Part shown: positions 12,601 to 23,471 of the stretch, piece by piece
How the letters are laid out: each line of letters opens with the position of its first letter
How positions within the stretch are numbered: the first letter of the stretch is position 1
Assembly (NCBI GenBank): GCA_001598975.1
Contig: BBXU01000609.1
Span: forward strand, 1 to 47,084
Source: Parachlorella kessleri
Lineage: Eukaryota > Chlorophyta > Trebouxiophyceae > Chlorellales > Chlorellaceae
DNA length: 47,084 nt
Direction of reading: 5' to 3'
Position numbers and translations under genes: made by a program
Notes under the pieces: model-generated
What the model saw: only the letters and a program-made list of their open reading frames with translations
The model's database searches: none
Told to the model about the DNA's origin: nothing

Positions 12601-14496
12601 GGAGTGCCAAGAGGTATGTGCGATCAACGACTGGGGTTCCATAGGTAGCGGTGCTGCTACCCTGGCTTGAGGTCCTGGGAGACAAAAGACATGGTGGAGT
12701 GAATGCCTAGCTAGCCGCTGGGCAGCAGCAGTGAGCAGCTGGTTGTGGTGGGCAGTTACAGGCAGTTTTACTTCCATAGTACCAGGCCACATCTTTGGGT
12801 GCACTCTCAGTGTAGCCAGCGGCGTCCATACCTCTGGCTGGCCTTTGCTGCTGCAGAGCCAAGGAGGCCTCAGGGGTCGATGGCACCCTACTGAACGGCA
12901 CCAGCCACAATGGAGCGGCACCCCTGGTGCAGCCCTCCAGCGCGCACAACAGCACTGCAGGCACCAGCAATGGTGCGGCGCCTCCAGGAGAGCTGCATGA
13001 ATCCAGCGTTTCTGCACCAGCCACCAATCCCACCGAGCCACTGCTTGAAGACCAAGCACAGCAGGAGCAGCAGCAGCCTCCTGCGGAGCTCGAGGGCAAC
13101 AGCACCTCTGGTGGCACTGGTGTGTGGTCGGTGCACTTTGCGGTGCAGTGCGGTGTGGGATTTGGCGACAGCCTGGCAGTGGTGGGGTCGGGCCCAGAGC
13201 TGGGGGCCTGGGATGCCCAGGCAGGGCTGCAGCTGGTGTGGGGGGAGGGAGATGTGTGGACAGGCGCAGTGGACCTACCCATGACCGTGGAGGGAATCAG
13301 CGCGGAGTTCAAGGTAAGGGACTGCCGACCAAAGCAACCCCTTGAGCAGGCTGGCCGCTGGCTGCTGGTTAGAATTGTTCTAAGGGCTGCATGGTACTCC
13401 AATCAACAGGCTGCCCTGCACCGTGCCTACATAGTATGGCAGCCAACCCTGCACACAGCTTGCTTGCTTCTGCACCCATGCGCTGACCACCACATGCTTC
13501 AACGCAGCTTCAAGGATGTACCACCCATGCTGGTGTCCTCATGTATTCGGGGAACTGTGTATATGTCCCCTGGCTGGCTTTCTACACATGCAGGTGGTCA
13601 AGCTCCTTGCCAGCGGGGCTGCCGAGTGGGAGGTGGGTGATAACCGCCTGCTGGAACTTTCACCCAGCCACGCCACCGCGGCTGACGTGGCAGTCAGTTG
13701 CTGCTTCGGAAAGCACGAGTCCCTGCGAGTGAGTGTGCTGGAACGGGGGGAGGAGCCGCAACTGGAGGATGGCGGCAGGCAGGCTGATGTACCGGAGCAG
13801 CTCCCGCAGCACACCCCCCAGCCGCAGCAGCAGGAGCCGGGACAAGAACTGGAAGAGGCAGCGTCAGTGGCGGTGCTGGCGACCTCTGGAACGATGGAGC
13901 TGTCTGAGTCGCCCCAGGAGCAGCCGCAGCTGCTGGAGCGGCTTGCAGAGCAGGAGCATGCGGAAGGCGACGCAGCAGCGGTGGCGGCACAGCAGCAGGG
14001 GCCAGATGCCCTGAGAACACAAGATTTGGATGCGCTGCTGGCGCAGCTACGCAGGGCCAAAGCCAAGATCCTCGCCGCGACCAAGGCCAAGCAGCAGCAG
14101 CTGGAGTCAGCCCCAGCACCCCAGGCGCAAACAAAAGTTGACGAGGCACTACAGCACTCTGTTGCCCACCTCCAGAACGGTCACCATGCCGTGGCAACAG
14201 CTCAGGCAGCCCCCTCGCCACCAGCCCTCATGCTGCATCCTGAGGCTGAAAATGCTCCTCAGCAGCAGGCGCCTCAGCCCCAAGCCCAGCAGCATGTTGT
14301 GGCAGAGCAGCAGGCAGGTCTGGAGGGCGCTGGCCAGCTGGCGGATTCAAATGGTTCGAGTTCGCACATGACAGGCCAGGGCAGTGACAGCTCGCAGCCA
14401 GAGCGGCAGCTTGGCCCAGAAGCTTTGACCAGCCTGGAGCGGCTGGAAGTGGAGGACGATGGCACCATCACGTTCTGCTTCAGGTCAGGCAGCTGA
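9691..14496 (+). CDS. LCIB: LCIB/LCIC-like theta-carbonic anhydrase fused to a CBM20 starch-binding domain
   Basis: Ten exons: 9691-10066, 10185-10243, 10371-10469, 10736-10922, 11166-11284, 11622-11700, 12010-12146, 12483-12613, 12857-13313, 13594-14496. All phases agree, giving 848 aa. Residues 1-45 resemble a chloroplast transit peptide (Arg/Ala/Ser-rich). Residues about 95-395 are the LCIB domain: LGVDDFLQRLEVAL, ACVNLCRDEVTQTL, VFGASFVINGLGGLLSCGL, FFSFPHIAIDS, GRPGVSCACGA, VAERTISKDLELLISHAVD, VTGVQIHNWGVDF, LTPRQIRVLAEQ. Candidate zinc ligands are C162, H193 and C215 or C217. After a Ser/Asn/Gln-rich linker, residues about 484-585 form a CBM20: VVGSGPELGAWDAQ, LVWGEGDVW, AEWEVGDNRLLELS. 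A Q/A-rich tail follows, with a helix near 690-725 (LDALLAQLRRAKAKILAATK). The CBM20 exon has no upstream in-frame ATG and joins exon 8 with matching phase, so it is not a separate gene. The intron after 11700 has a GC donor. The proposed role, CO2 recapture or bicarbonate conversion at pyrenoid starch, is inference. Confidence 0.9.
11278..11455 (+). repeat. Duplicated 5' splice junction with an internal inverted copy in LCIB-CBM20 intron 5
   Basis: The exon-5 end and donor (CACCAAGGTGAG, from 11278) with about 60 bp of following intron recur 110 bp downstream, from 11388. Between them lies an inverted copy of TAGAGATATTGTA (reverse complement at about 11373-11387). Using the second donor would insert 110 nt and shift the frame, so 11284 is kept as the exon end. 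Confidence 0.8.
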
Positions 14497-15300
14497 CAGG
14501 CAGCTGAGGCTTGCCTTGTTGGGCTGGCAGGTGGGCACACAGGCTGTGGCTGGCTGCCTGAGAGGAGATGAGGTTTGATTGACGCTGCCAATAGTTTGTA
14601 GACTGCACACATTTGTATACTGGATGACGCTTTGCATTGGACTGATAGGTGATGCGTGCCACGGTGCCACGCATATCTTGCATGACTTGGGGTTGGAACC
14701 TGCTTGAAGGCAGGGCAGGGTAACAATCTGCATACATTCACTGGGTAGCTTCTGCATTGACTGTACTGGGCGCTGAACTTGCTGTTGTAGTTCCTTGCCG
14801 GCTATGTATATAACCCATGTCTGCATGATGTCGTAGTCCAACTTGCCTCGGTTTTGGGCACATTGTACATATGACCGGGGGTTTCTGACATGGTCTGGTG
14901 TGTGACCGTTCCGTATTTGAAGGGCTGCTGGTCACTCTGAAGCTATATCTTTGAAACAATGCAAGCAGCATGTGGTCTCGAGCAACAGCAGAAGCTAGCA
15001 AGACAGAGTGACACAAACTCAAGTACAGCCTGGAACAATTGTACGGTGCTATTGGCTACTGCCGACACTAAGAGGACACTGTTCAGCCATAGCGTGCAGC
15101 AAGAGGCGGGACAGGAAGGAAATAATGTAACAGTAAGGTGTATTACACAGTCCTGCAACATGCATTTTCTGGCCAACTACCGACCATGTTTCCTTCCATG
15201 GCGTGGCAGCAAACATAAGCAAGAAGGAAGCGAGGTTGGTGTCACGCAAGAGAATAATCCCGATGATGCTGGCTCCTTGATCAGCAACTTAACAAACTTC
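14497..15300. other. Convergent 3' region between LCIB-CBM20 and secreted-protein gene 1
   Basis: About 800 bp of 3' UTR-like sequence with no supported gene. Plus-strand TGTAA at 15126-15130 could end the LCIB-CBM20 transcript (long 3' UTR). Minus-strand TGTAA at 15147-15143 lies about 155 bp past the stop of the converging gene. The two signals are only 12 bp apart, so the transcripts would meet there. Confidence 0.45.
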
Positions 15301-16922
15301 TCAGCACATCGCTAGTGCATTGGCGATGGCGGTGGCTACAGCCTGCTGTGTGTCCTGCGGCCACGAAAGCAACGCAGCAAAAATGTTAGCCCAGGGCCAT
15401 TCGCACAACCATGAGTCGTGCTTGTTAAGCCAGGGCAGGTTGTGTTGGAACCATGTGCGGTTGCTAAGTTGTCACAGTGTGCTGCCAGAGCCGCTCACAA
15501 GCCAATGACATGGGTAAGGCACAGCCGACACTCACCCGTGCAATGTTCTCCTGGACACAGGAACTTTGGCCCACACCATTGTTTAGGTAGGCCTGGCACT
15601 CTGCAGAGAAGGAGGAAGGCAAGGGGTCGGGTGCGTAGGAAGCCAGGTGCACCCCCATCCTATTACTGCTGCGGCTGCTGTTGTGCTGGGCTGGGCTGCT
15701 GCTGTGACAGCAAGGAGGTCAGGCTGCCTTAGCACTCCCCCCGCTCAGTTCGGGCAGGCTGCCTTAGCATTCTCACCGCCCAGCTTGCCAGGCCCAGGTA
15801 GCTGGGCATGGGTGTCATGCATGAGCTTTTTGCCATACTGCAGACCAGAGCTTGCTGTCAGCTGACCTGACGAGGCGACGGCTTTGGCGACGGCAGTCTC
15901 TGTAGCCTTGGTGGCCATGTCTGCGATGGGGTTGCCCTGCTTGCAGCCTGCCTTCGCTGCTGCTGTCGCAAATGCCTGCAGGTTGGGGTGTAGTTATGTC
16001 ATGCAGCGTGCTCACTATGGAGCGGGGCAACCAAACCTCGTGTCAAGTCTCGCACTGGAATCGTGGGCATGGGCGAGCGCTCCAGCAACTATGACAATGT
16101 CTAGGAAGCAGATGCCGTCAACTCACATTTGCGACCGCTGTGGAAATAGCCTCGGCGTGGGCAGAGCCAGAAGAGGAGGCCGTGCAGCCGGCTGCAAACG
16201 GTGCACAGGACGAGCTTTGCTGATGTGTGAGTGCACGAGCCACACCCTTCTCAGCGATTCGTGGCTGAGTTATGCAGGACGTGGTGATAGGCACGTTAGT
16301 GGAAAGCAACACAATCAACCAACATGCGCCCATAAAGCAGGACATGGTGTAGGTGGCAGCTAGAAGAGAACGGTGGCTGCGAGACTTACATCCGCCAGAC
16401 ACAGTGCCTGTGACTTTTGTCACAGCCTCCGCGACCGCCTGCGCAACGGCCTGCAGCAGACAAACAGTGACCCTGTGGCCCTGGCTACTATGAAGTGATT
16501 GCAGGCGATGCCTAACACAGTGCGCTGCTGTGCACAGGCAAACCATAGTACACGGGCTTGCATTATAGGGTTCAAGGTCAAGGTTCCTTTCATAGATGAC
16601 ACGCTGGAAGTGCCACACTCCCTCCTGGCGATGCAATGCGGCTGGTGGTGCCTGCTCGCCACCTTACCTTAGCCTGGGCCTCTGCAATGGCGTCACAGCT
16701 TTGGCTTGGGTCCATCTGAGAGCAGTCGGAGAACGCCTGCTGCACTGCATTTGCTGTTGCCTGGTCAAAGCTGGTTGCACTTGCGTAAGCTGTGCCTATG
16801 GAGGTACACTTGAGGGCCCGAGAGTGCTGGAGGAAGGCGAGGTCCCTGGCATGGGCTGTGCTGGCAGCTGCTAGTAGCAGGTCGAGAAGGCACATATGCA
16901 TAGCAAACTTTGCAGAAACCAT
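15301..16922 (-). CDS. Secreted eight-cysteine Ala/Ser-rich protein, tandem copy 1
   Basis: Six exons: 16922-16668, 16450-16390, 16191-16127, 15975-15867, 15600-15536, 15354-15301, phases consistent, 202 aa. A signal peptide is evident (MVSAKFAMHMCLLDLLLAAA, ending near STAHA) followed by RDLAFLQHSRALKC. The mature chain is rich in Ala, Ser, Gln and Thr and probably helical. It has eight cysteines at positions shared with the two paralogues at 18430-20150 and 21779-23471: three in exon 1, one each in exons 3 and 4, two in exon 5 (ECQAYLNNGVGQSSC) and one as the final residue (LAMC). Four disulfides are therefore possible. Exon sizes after exon 1 (61, 65, 109, 65, 54 nt) are identical in all three copies. 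I do not recognise the family. A cell-wall or extracellular role is only inferred from the signal peptide. This copy is the most diverged. Confidence 0.8.
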
Positions 16923-17070
16923 GCTGGATTACGGGGTAGATACGAGTGGGGGGAGGGGGTGGGGCACCTAGGACACGGTAGTGTTGCTGCAGGACACGGG
17001 GAAAGTTTGATGCTGAGCGAGTTGTGCTGAAGGACGCACCCAGGCAGCTGAAGTGTTGCTCCATGAGCCG

Positions 17071-17103
17071 CGTGTGCTGGGCATGCTGTGTTGCTTGGAC
17101 GCG
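17071..17103 (-). promoter_or_regulatory. Conserved upstream element of secreted-protein copy 1
   Basis: A 33-bp block about 150 bp before the start codon resembles blocks upstream of copies 2 and 3. The plus-strand core is GTGCTGGGCATGCTGTG, with the palindrome GCATGC. This copy has several mismatches in the CGACATGGACGCG half. Confidence 0.55.
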
Positions 17104-17242
17104 GTGAAGGGCCGGGAACAACCCTGCTGCAGGACCTTGCTGCATCCTTTTGGAGATGCAACACCCATGCAGACCTGCAGCCGAGGGCCTGAGTTGTTAG
17201 GCACCGGGTCTCACCGACTGCATGGGCAGAGTGCTTGGAGGC

Positions 17243-17306
17243 CCACCACCACCACCACCACACAACGACAACAACAGCAGCAGCAACAACAACAACAACA
17301 ACAATA
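17243..17306. repeat. Compound (CCA)n/(CAA)n/(CAG)n microsatellite
   Basis: Runs of CAC-CAC followed by ACAACAGCAG and repeated CAA units, upstream of the copy-1 promoter block, in non-coding DNA. Confidence 0.9.
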
Positions 17307-18429
17307 ACCCTAGACGTCTAGACGGTCGACCGTCTGCATGATCATATTGATGCATGGTATGTCATGAAGCGCTCCAAGGTGCTAGCAGCAGCTGCACTAA
17401 ATATACTGCATGGCCGTCCACTGGCCCATGGATGATATCCTAGTGCCACACCGGGTGTAGGCTCCACAAGCAACGTTGGCCCAGTTGGGCCTCCCAGGAC
17501 ACTGATGGCAAAGAGTGCTGCTAGCAATCGTGCAGCGGCCTGGCAGAAGCTGCTCACGAGTGCACACAAAAGGCCTCTACAAGAGATAGGGTCAAGACGG
17601 TCTTAAAGGCAGCGGTGGCACCCACCAGCCTATTGGTGGTTTTGGAGGCTAAAAGGAACCGGGCGCCTGTTTCCTACCGCCAGGGGCGGTATCGAGCTCG
17701 AGCAGGCCTAGAATTTGATGAGGTTGTGTAGCTGTCGCAGCACTGCAAGGGAGGTCAGCCCTGCATGGCCCCGCATTCCAGCAAACAAGGGACATACACT
17801 AGACTCTTGCCACTTGCAACAGGGCTTGAGCAAGTAAATGTGTCACAGCTCACGGTGCGCTGGACGCAAGCTTATCACAGCACCTTCAAATGCTGTGGAC
17901 CAGGGGACGAGCACCACTCGCATTGTTACATTTCTGTGTGAGCAGCATCCAGGACAGTGGCGCCTAAGCACCAACTCACACCTAAACACACCTAAACACT
18001 CTGTGCAGCAGTAGCTCAGTCACAATGCCAAATTTGCAGGGTAACAGCAAGGAAGTCAGTGTGAAATAGCGGTGTCCAAACAGCTGAAGTTGCAGTGGCT
18101 AATGTACAATCACAACCAATGAAAGCATCTACTGGCTCAAGACACTTATGGGAACCCCAGTGGGCAGATGGCAACTCTAACACCATCAACACTGAAGGTG
18201 CGAATGTAGCCTTCCCGCCAACTAACCACTACTGACTTGACTAATATGGCGGGCTTGTAGAGCCCTATCCAGGCTCCAGGTCCTGCGCTATTAATTCAAC
18301 CATACATATCCTGTCGCACTGCCTGCCGCCCCCAACCAGCTGGTTTGCCTTCGCAACTGGGGGGACGTCTGTCCTGTGAGCACCCTTTGCGCCCTCCAGG
18401 ACCCTACTCCCGCTCTGACCTCTTGAGGC

Positions 18430-20150
18430 CTAGCACATGGCGCGAGCCTGGGAGATGGCCGTAGCCACAGCCAGCTGGACTTCCTGCAGCCAAGAGACAC
18501 CACACGTTGCTGCTAACGGGCCAACGAGCGACCAGTCTGCCACTTGGGCCAAACAGAGATGCTGGTGGCGGGGACCGGGTCACCTACCGAGGCTGTCATT
18601 GTAGCAGCTGCTGCTTGGGGGAAGTGGCTGCTGACAGGCCTGGCCAAATTTAGGGTTCACATGCTGTCCTTACTGCACTCACCCGTGCGATGTTCTCCTG
18701 CACACACGAGCTCTGCCCCGCTCCGTTGTTCAGATAGGCTGTGCACTCTGCACGCAAACAGGCAGAGGTCTCATGACGTGAGGACTTATACCAGGCTGGC
18801 TGCTAGGAAAACCCCTGGGACCCTCCCACCAATACCACCTGCAGCTGCTGCTGCTGCTGCTGCTGCTGCTGGCCATGTAATTACACGTACAAACTATCAA
18901 GCGCGTGTCCTCCTTGAGAAGCTCGGCCATGCAGCGGGATGTCGCGCCTGGAGCCTACTTGCCCACTGCTGTAGTGCCGCAATGGTCGCTCTGCCTGCAG
19001 TATGTTTCATGCCCAGCAAGACCATGGTCACAACCCACCTGATGATGCCTGAGCCTTGGCGATGGCGGTGTCCGTAGCTTGGTTAGCTTGATTCGCAATG
19101 GTGCTGGCCTGCTGGCAGCCTGCCTTGGCTGCCGCTGACGCAAATGCCTGCACACCAGGGTGGGGTTCGCTATAAGGCGCTGCGTGGTACAGGGGACAAG
19201 GTGCCTGCCGTTCATCCCAGGGACCATGCAAGAGGGCATCCGGCATCCGTGCTGCCTGAGTCACCAAAGCAGATCCATCACAAGCACCATGTTGCCTACA
19301 AGAAACTGCAGATCTTCATGACGAACTGCGCTGACTCACATTGGCCACGGCCTTTGCCATTGAGTCAGCACTGGCTGACCCGGACGAAGAACCGGAGCAG
19401 CTAGCTGCACATGGAGAACAAGCGGCTCTGTGAGAACGGATTTTGCTGCCGGAGAGTCTGTGCTGCCAAGACGTCTGGACAAAGGAAGCAAGTGATGTCA
19501 GGAGCCGCAGGATGACAGTTTGGCGCACATCCCTGGACGGTGTGCACAGCCCCTGGGGACAGTATGGCGTGTGCAGCGGTGTCCATGTTGCTCAATGTTA
19601 TTAGCTCTAACATACATATCTACAGTTGCACACTTACATCCTCCAGACACGGTGCCGGTAACTTTAGTCATTGCGTCCGCAACTGCTTGGGCAACTGCCT
19701 GCAGCCAGCAAGGCCAGGGAGAGTCAGCCCCCATGCTTCAGTGCGCTTGCAAGGCAGTCTCAGGGTGCAACTCAGTAGTCAGGATTTCACAACTGGAAAT
19801 GGCAGATCGACCAGGCAGTGCATGCCTGGTGTCAGCGTCCCTGGCCATGCAGGCCCTGAGAGCACCCTGAGCTGCCTCCTTACCTTGGCTTGGGCATCTG
19901 CAACCGCATTGCAGCTCTGGCTTGCGCCCGACTGGAAGCACTGAGCAAACGTCTCCTGGATGGCGTTGGCTATCGTGGCCTCAGCGCCGCTGCCAGATGA
20001 GCTTGCGGAACCTGATGCAGTGCCTGATGAGGTGCAGTCCTTGAGGGCCCTGGAGTGCTGGAGGAACACCAGGTCCCTGGCATGGATTGTGCCGGCGACA
20101 GCTATTAGCAGGAGGGCTAGCAAGCATGTGGCAGCCTTGGTGGGAGCCAT
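18430..20150 (-). CDS. Secreted eight-cysteine Ala/Ser-rich protein, tandem copy 2
   Basis: Six exons: 20150-19884, 19698-19638, 19404-19340, 19147-19039, 18747-18683, 18483-18430, phases consistent, 206 aa. The signal peptide (MAPTKAATCLLALLLIAVAG, cleavage likely after HA) is followed by RDLVFLQHSRALKDC. Later segments include AVAQAVADAMTKVTG, SSCSGSSSGSASADSMAKAV, AFASAAAKAGCQQASTIANQ, ECTAYLNNGAGQSSCVQENI and VQLAVATAISQARAMC at the terminus. Cysteine spacing, intron phases and exon sizes match copy 3 closely, so the pair is a recent tandem duplication. Intron 4 carries a (CTG)9 run. Function is unknown. The mature protein is probably extracellular and disulfide-bonded. Confidence 0.85.
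18845..18871. repeat. (CTG)9 trinucleotide repeat
   Basis: Nine CTG units inside intron 4 of secreted-protein copy 2, so non-coding for that gene. Confidence 0.95.
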
Positions 20151-21778
20151 GCTACTACTAACTTAGTAAGGGGCCGGGTTGTCAGGGGTTTGGGCGTTTG
20201 ATGAGTTGCCAACAGGGCGTTCTGTGTGTCCAGGTGTATGCGTCTACTCTTGATTTGATTTGGGGCCGGACTACTGCGGCTAAAATAGCCTTGGTTGCAG
20301 CTATGGCAGCGCGTGGTACCGGTGCTGGGCATGCTGTGCGACATGGACGCGCAGAATCATTGGGAAACTCTTCAATCCTGCTGCACCGTAGTCGCTCAGG
20401 AATGTGAAATATTGTACACACTCGTCACAGGAACATGGATCCATGGTGACCATGTCCATGGCTCCGAAGTTGCAGCACAAGGTCAGCTGATGGAGTTTCA
20501 TGATTATGACTAAAAGGACTGCAGGGGTGAAGTCCTGGGCTCCACAAGTCCTTATCAAAGGCCTTTTGCAGGATGCATGTTATGCCTTGGAACCGCTGCT
20601 GCACCATGGGACTGCACAGCCTGTCAGGTGGTCTTGCCAAAATCATCTGTGGCACTGTACAGTCGCAACATGTTGGCCTAGGGCCTGAGAAGAAAGGCAA
20701 AGCAGGACATTGCAAACACACAAGCAATTTTTGACCTGGCCAGTAGCTGCTCCTGCCAGAGGGTGCAAATCCCATCGCTGCAGCTGCCAGCAGGAGGCGG
20801 GCCCAAGTGTAATGATGGCGTTTCGAAGCCTCTCATGCTGTGACCTGCTGCCGGGGTGGCCACGGCCATAGCGGCTATGCAGGAGTCAGCACCTTGATCT
20901 TGCTCCCACAGCTAAGGCACAGCAAGTCCGAACAAAGGGGCATGCGTCCCTCGCGCTGTCCAGCAACACCCTGACAAGGCCTTGGCATGCTGGCTTGAAT
21001 ACCGCTAGCCTTGGCCTGGCCAGCAGCTGCTAGGGCAGGCCTGCATGAGCACGATGCTGGCAGACACTGAGGAAACATGGGAACGCAATCCTAAAAGCCA
21101 ACGGCCCCCCAAAGCGGCTCAAACCCAGGTGTGCAAACCCCAGCAGCGCCTTGCCGGCTTGCAGGGTGAAGTCAGTCACTGTGACTGCAGCCTGTTCGTC
21201 CCACCCACTGGTCTGTCTGGCTCTGCCCTTGGGTGGTGGAACAGTATGATGCTTTGTCAAGGACCTGGCAGGTAAGTGCTAGTTGAGTCCATTGGCTGTT
21301 CAATGGTCCAGATACTGTCACCAACGGCTTGGGCTCCTTCCCTTGATAATGTGTTAGCGGACAGTGCTTGCATGCCTCCCTAAGCGTCGCATGAAGCCTT
21401 GTTGCAAGCCCATGTCCGAAGCAGTACGAGTGGTTCCTACTGCAGCTCCCACATGCCCAGTTAAGTTACACTTGGCGATCGTCAGAACTGTCAGTTAGTG
21501 GTAACATAATGAAAACCAGTCACCAGAGTGAAATAGTAATATGCATGCACAAGTACAACTGGCCCTGGGGAACCGTACTAGATTAGGCACTCAGGCAGCT
21601 CCCCCGCACTAGCTGATAGATTCCTGACTGCTGCCTGGGACGCTCCGGCAGGCTCTAGAGCACACCTGGCGTCTATTCCAGTTCACTGCTATGCCTTCCT
21701 GGCCCGCACTGTCGGCTCCCTGGGGCCAGGGGTGCCTTCACGCCCTCCAGGACCCCAAGCATTTAGCAGCTTCACATC
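20151..21778. other. Promoter of copy 2 and 3' region of copy 3
   Basis: About 1.6 kb with no supported gene. It holds the copy-2 promoter block at 20281-20352 and a minus-strand TGTAA at 21470-21466, about 310 bp after the copy-3 stop. Open frames in the middle look like chance: no family motifs, no consistent splice sites. Confidence 0.45.
20281..20352 (-). promoter_or_regulatory. Conserved upstream element and AT-rich box of copy 2
   Basis: The conserved block lies at 20320-20352 (plus-strand core GGGCATGCTGTGCGACATGG), about 170 bp before the ATG. About 30 bp closer to the gene is an AT-rich box, minus-strand GGCTATTTTA (20290-20281), which could act as the TATA element. The same spacing holds in copy 3. 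Confidence 0.6.
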
Positions 21779-23471
21779 CTAGCACATGGCACGCGCCTGG
21801 GAGATGGCCGTGGCTACAGCCAGCTGGACCTCCTGCAGCAAAGAGGGGTCCCACATTGGTGACAGCAGGCCAGAAGTTACCCAACACCGAATCGGTTTGA
21901 TCAAACATCCAAAAACATGGGTGTCGCAGCTGTTGAGGCACAGCGCTGGTTGAGTCGCGGCTTCAGCTCGCACCAAGTGGCTGCTGCTAGGTCTAGCAAC
22001 TGCTTACAGGCCATCCTGTGCATGCACTGACAGGCCGGCTTCCCTGTGCACTCACCCGTGCGATGTTCTCCTGCACACACGAGCTCTGCCCCTCTCCATT
22101 GTTCAGGAAGGCCGTGCACTCTGCAAGCAAGCAGGGAGAAACCGCAAGACGTAAGTACTAATACCAAGCCCGATGCGGTGCACAACCCTGGGACCCAGCC
22201 CATCACCACCCTATGCTGTTGCTAGGCTACCCAGTTGCTGACTCAACCTGCTAAGGCATGCGTCCTCCCTCGGGACAGGCTTCCGCCAAAGCTCACTTCT
22301 CCATGGTGGTACTGAGGTTAGCTTGCAGGATGTCGCCCTCCCAAACCGAGTTGGCCACCAACCTGAGGATGCCTGAGCCTTGGCGATGGCGGTGTCAGTG
22401 GCTTGGTTGGCCTGGTTCGCAATGGTGCTGCCCTGCTGGCAGCCGGCCTTGGCTGCCGCTGATGCGAATGCCTGCATGCCAGAACAGGGTCCAACTTCAG
22501 CCTTGCTTCTGGAGGAGTGTCTAGTGCCTTCATCCATTTGCACAAGACCATGCAACACGGTGTTAGGCACATGTGCTGTCCGTACCACCTTTCAGATGGC
22601 GCTTTCATGCTCCCCAGAATCTACAAAGTATGTTTCATGGAAATTACGCTGACTCACATTGGCCACGGCCTTTGCCATCGATGCACCACTAGCTGTCCCG
22701 GAGGAGGAGCCTGAGCAGCTAGCTGCACAGAGCAAACATTTGCACTATGAGTAAAGATTGTGCTGTTGGCCAGCCCGTGCTGAGATGGATATCGGGACGT
22801 GCGAAGGCATGCCACACTCATAGCAGGGTTGGATGACAGCTGAGGCCAACGCTCAAGGCTGAGCGCACAAACAACCGGCGTAAAACAGGGACTGTTGTGT
22901 GCACCACAGATCCCCATGTTGCGCAATGCTGCTGTCTCTACGGCACATGTCAACATTTAGCACTTACATCCTCCAGACACAGTGCCGGTGACCTTGGTCA
23001 TTGCCTCCGCAACTGCTTGGGCAACTGCCTGCAGCCATCAAGGTCCTGTGAGTCAGCCGCCTGTTTACAGCGTTTTTCAAGACATACATGTTCTTGAGAT
23101 CCCGCAGTGAAAGCCTTCACCATGGGGAAATGGGAGACCAACAATGTATGCCTGGTGCCAGCGTGCCTGGCCATGAGCACCCTGGGCTGCCCCCTTACCT
23201 TGGCCTGAGCGTCCGCAACGGCATCACAGCCCTGGCTTGCGCCCGACTGGAAGCACTGAGCAAATGTCTGCTGGATGGCGTTAGCTATTGTGGCATCAGC
23301 AGCGCTGTCGCTGCTAGAAGAGCTCGACGAAGCTGTAGCAGTGCCTGATGAGGTGCAGTCCTTTAGGGCCCTGGAGTGCTGGAGGAACACCAGGTCCCTG
23401 CCATGGGTTGTGCCGGCTGCTGCTGCTAGCAGGAGGGCCAGCAGGCATGTGGCAGCCTTGATGGAAGCCAT
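21779..23471 (-). CDS. Secreted eight-cysteine Ala/Ser-rich protein, tandem copy 3
   Basis: Six exons: 23471-23199, 23028-22968, 22722-22658, 22471-22363, 22120-22056, 21832-21779, phases consistent, 208 aa. The signal peptide (MASIKAATCLLALLLAAAAG) is followed by RDLVFLQHSRALKDC, then a Ser run slightly longer than in copy 2. The eight cysteines, exon sizes and C-terminal VQLAVATAISQARAMC match copy 2. All later exon lengths (61, 65, 109, 65, 54 nt) are unchanged, so purifying selection on the protein is likely. Family not recognised. Confidence 0.85.

Larger units (their letters stand above)
16923..18429. other. Promoter of copy 1 and 3' region of copy 2
   Basis: About 1.5 kb with no supported gene. 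It includes the conserved upstream element of copy 1 (17071-17103), a CCA/CAA simple repeat (17243-17306), a small GC-rich hairpin-prone stretch near 17610-17700, and a minus-strand TGTAA at 17940-17936, about 490 bp after the copy-2 stop. Confidence 0.45.

Noticed and set aside
13539..14221. Long minus-strand open frames opposite the LCIB-CBM20 tail
   Set aside because: They mirror the CAG/GCA-rich coding strand and have no recognisable domain or splice support.
12857..14496. CBM20 plus tail as a separate gene
   Set aside because: There is no in-frame ATG before the CBM20 core, the exon start is a good acceptor, and its phase fits the preceding LCIB exon exactly.
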